The notes under the pieces were generated by a model that saw only the letters and a program-made list of their open reading frames with translations, had not been told where the DNA came from and searched no databases. The position numbers and the translations under genes were made by a program. Positions 5,296 to 6,432 of a stretch of DNA of 6,432 bases are shown piece by piece; within the stretch, counting starts at the first letter, position 1; every line of letters starts with the position of its first letter. This DNA is from Pyrinomonadaceae bacterium (GTDB lineage: Bacteria > Acidobacteriota > Blastocatellia > Pyrinomonadales > Pyrinomonadaceae), in the NCBI GenBank assembly GCA_025929655.1, contig JAICPV010000137.1, forward strand, positions 1 to 6,432. Direction: 5' to 3'.

Positions 5296-6432
5296 GTGTT
5301 GAGCACTGTTTTGAATGCCATTTTGGCGAGTTTCCACGTGCGGTTCCAGTCGATCTTCCCGGATTCGTCGCGGCCGAGAAGTTTGCCGACGAATTGGCGG
5401 CGGAAATCGGCGCCTTCGCGGCGGAGCATGAATTCTTTTGCATACGGCTTCGCGGTCTCGAAGAAATTGAATTCGGGATCGGTAATTATTCCGATGCCTT
5501 CGAGCGTCATTAGCGCACGCATGATGTAGGTGAAGTTCGACGGAAGGCGAAATGGGTAATCGTACATCACATCCGCGAGATCGTACGTGAGTTCCTTGAA
5601 ATTTACGTCCTTGAGTTTCAAGTTCAGATGAAACTCGAACATCTTTTCCACGACGGGCCGCACGACGCGCGGATCCGTTCCGGGTTTTAGAAAATCCAGA
5701 TCGATCAGATCCTGTGCGATGCCCGCAGGATCTTTTCCTACCACATGGAAGAACGCGTCGATCATCTTTGACTGCAGCTCGGGTGAAATGCGGCCGACCA
5801 TACCGAAATCGAAGAACGCGAGACGACCGTCGGGCATCACCAGCAGATTGCCGGGATGCGGATCGGCGTGAAAGAAACCGTCCTCCAGGAGCTGTTTCAG
5901 ATATGTTTTGATCAGAAGCCGATTCACTCTAGCGGGCGAGATATTCAAACGCGCCTGTTCCTCCAGATCGGTGACCTTGGTGCCGTGGATGAACTCCATC
6001 GTAAGCACTTTTGATGAAGTGAAATTCCAATAGATCTTGGGGACGTGAATATTGTCCCAGCGCTGGAAGTTTTCGCGAAAGCGCTCGGCGTTGCGGCCCT
6101 CGGCGGCGTAATCCATCTCCTCGTGGATCGTCTGGTTGAATTCACGCAGCATCCCGGTCCAATCCGCGTTCTCGTTCAGCTGCGGGAACCGTTCGGCAAA
6201 GTTGGCAACTTTTGTGAGTATCTCCAGATCGCCTTTTATCGTCGCTTCCAGATTCGGCCGCTGAACTTTAACGGCCACCTCCTCGCCGGTATGAAGCCGG
6301 GCGCGATAGACCTGCCCGAGCGACGCTGCCGCAACCGGCTCCAGCTCAAATTCCTTGTATACCTCATTTATCTTCTTACCGAGGTCCTTTTCGATACGTG
6401 CGAAAGCGATCTCGTTCGGGAACGACGGCACC
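5292..6432 (-). CDS. ABC1/UbiB-family atypical protein kinase, 5' end outside the window
   Basis: This belongs to the AarF/ABC1/UbiB (ADCK-like) kinase family, whose members act on or support quinone and isoprenoid-lipid metabolism, usually at membranes. The frame stays open to the right edge, and the GTG at 6429-6431 is Val in a family-like VPSFP, so it is not the start. Perhaps 100 or more residues, including the KxGQ motif, are missing. Counting from that codon I see the alanine-rich nucleotide loop AAASLGQVYRA at 34-44, the ATP-anchoring Lys55 in VAVKVQRP, EEMDYAAEGRNAERF from 104, the catalytic loop HADPHPGN at 188-195 (Asp190), and FDFG with metal-binding Asp208. The C-terminus ends KMAFKTVLNT with no hydrophobic hairpin, unlike UbiB proteins with C-terminal membrane helices. 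Its stop overlaps the DUF2156 start as ATGA. The substrate is unknown. Confidence 0.9.
   Translation of the reverse strand, partial: VPSFPNEIAFARIEKDLGKKINEVYKEFELEPVAAASLGQVYRARLHTGEEVAVKVQRPNLEATIKGDLEILTKVANFAERFPQLNENADWTGMLREFNQTIHEEMDYAAEGRNAERFRENFQRWDNIHVPKIYWNFTSSKVLTMEFIHGTKVTDLEEQARLNISPARVNRLLIKTYLKQLLEDGFFHADPHPGNLLVMPDGRLAFFDFGMVGRISPELQSKMIDAFFHVVGKDPAGIAQDLIDLDFLKPGTDPRVVRPVVEKMFEFHLNLKLKDVNFKELTYDLADVMYDYPFRLPSNFTYIMRALMTLEGIGIITDPEFNFFETAKPYAKEFMLRREGADFRRQFVGKLLGRDESGKIDWNRTWKLAKMAFKTVLNT

Noticed and set aside
5296..5337. ATG at 5337 as the DUF2156 start
   Set aside because: It would overlap the kinase coding region by 46 bases and add a non-family leader. The ATG at 5295 forms an ATGA overlap like the one downstream.

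Overview
This 6.4 kb window is ordinary, gene-dense bacterial chromosome. I saw no mobile element, CRISPR array, tRNA or rRNA. Codon use and GC look even throughout. The TatA sequence, the gene mix and the AGCT-based intergenic repeat suggest an Acidobacteriota-type organism, possibly Blastocatellia/Pyrinomonadales. That placement is an impression from familiarity, not a computed result.

Layout. The left edge cuts a plus-strand prolyl aminopeptidase (pip) gene that lacks about its first 50 codons. It is followed by tatA, with its own extended -10 promoter candidate. tatA ends in a 4-base tail-to-tail overlap with a minus-strand class I SAM methyltransferase. The methyltransferase is divergent from a short-chain dehydrogenase/reductase (SDR). 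The 76-base space between those two start codons carries a 7-bp inverted repeat and a -10-like element on each side. A six-helix NiCoT/UreH-like metal transporter with a histidine-rich loop lies 48 bases after the SDR.

The right half is a minus-strand operon read from the right edge: ABC1/UbiB-type kinase (5' end outside the window), then a DUF2156 / phosphatidylglycerol lysyltransferase C-domain protein, then a CBM9-like protein. The kinase-to-DUF2156 and DUF2156-to-CBM9 junctions are both ATGA stop/start overlaps, so the three are probably translationally coupled. The DUF2156 gene is split by a single-base frameshift near 4819, and adding one T restores a continuous reading frame of about 360 codons. 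The operon ends at an AGCTNNN x5 heptamer array at 3521-3555, part of which forms a hairpin followed by a U run on the minus strand.

How the genes fit together. The left genes look like independent housekeeping functions (peptide turnover, Tat export, methylation, redox, metal uptake). The most interesting unit is the coupled kinase / DUF2156 / CBM9-like trio. A lipid- or envelope-related role fits the first two families but is inference. The window does not show a clear new defence or mobile system.
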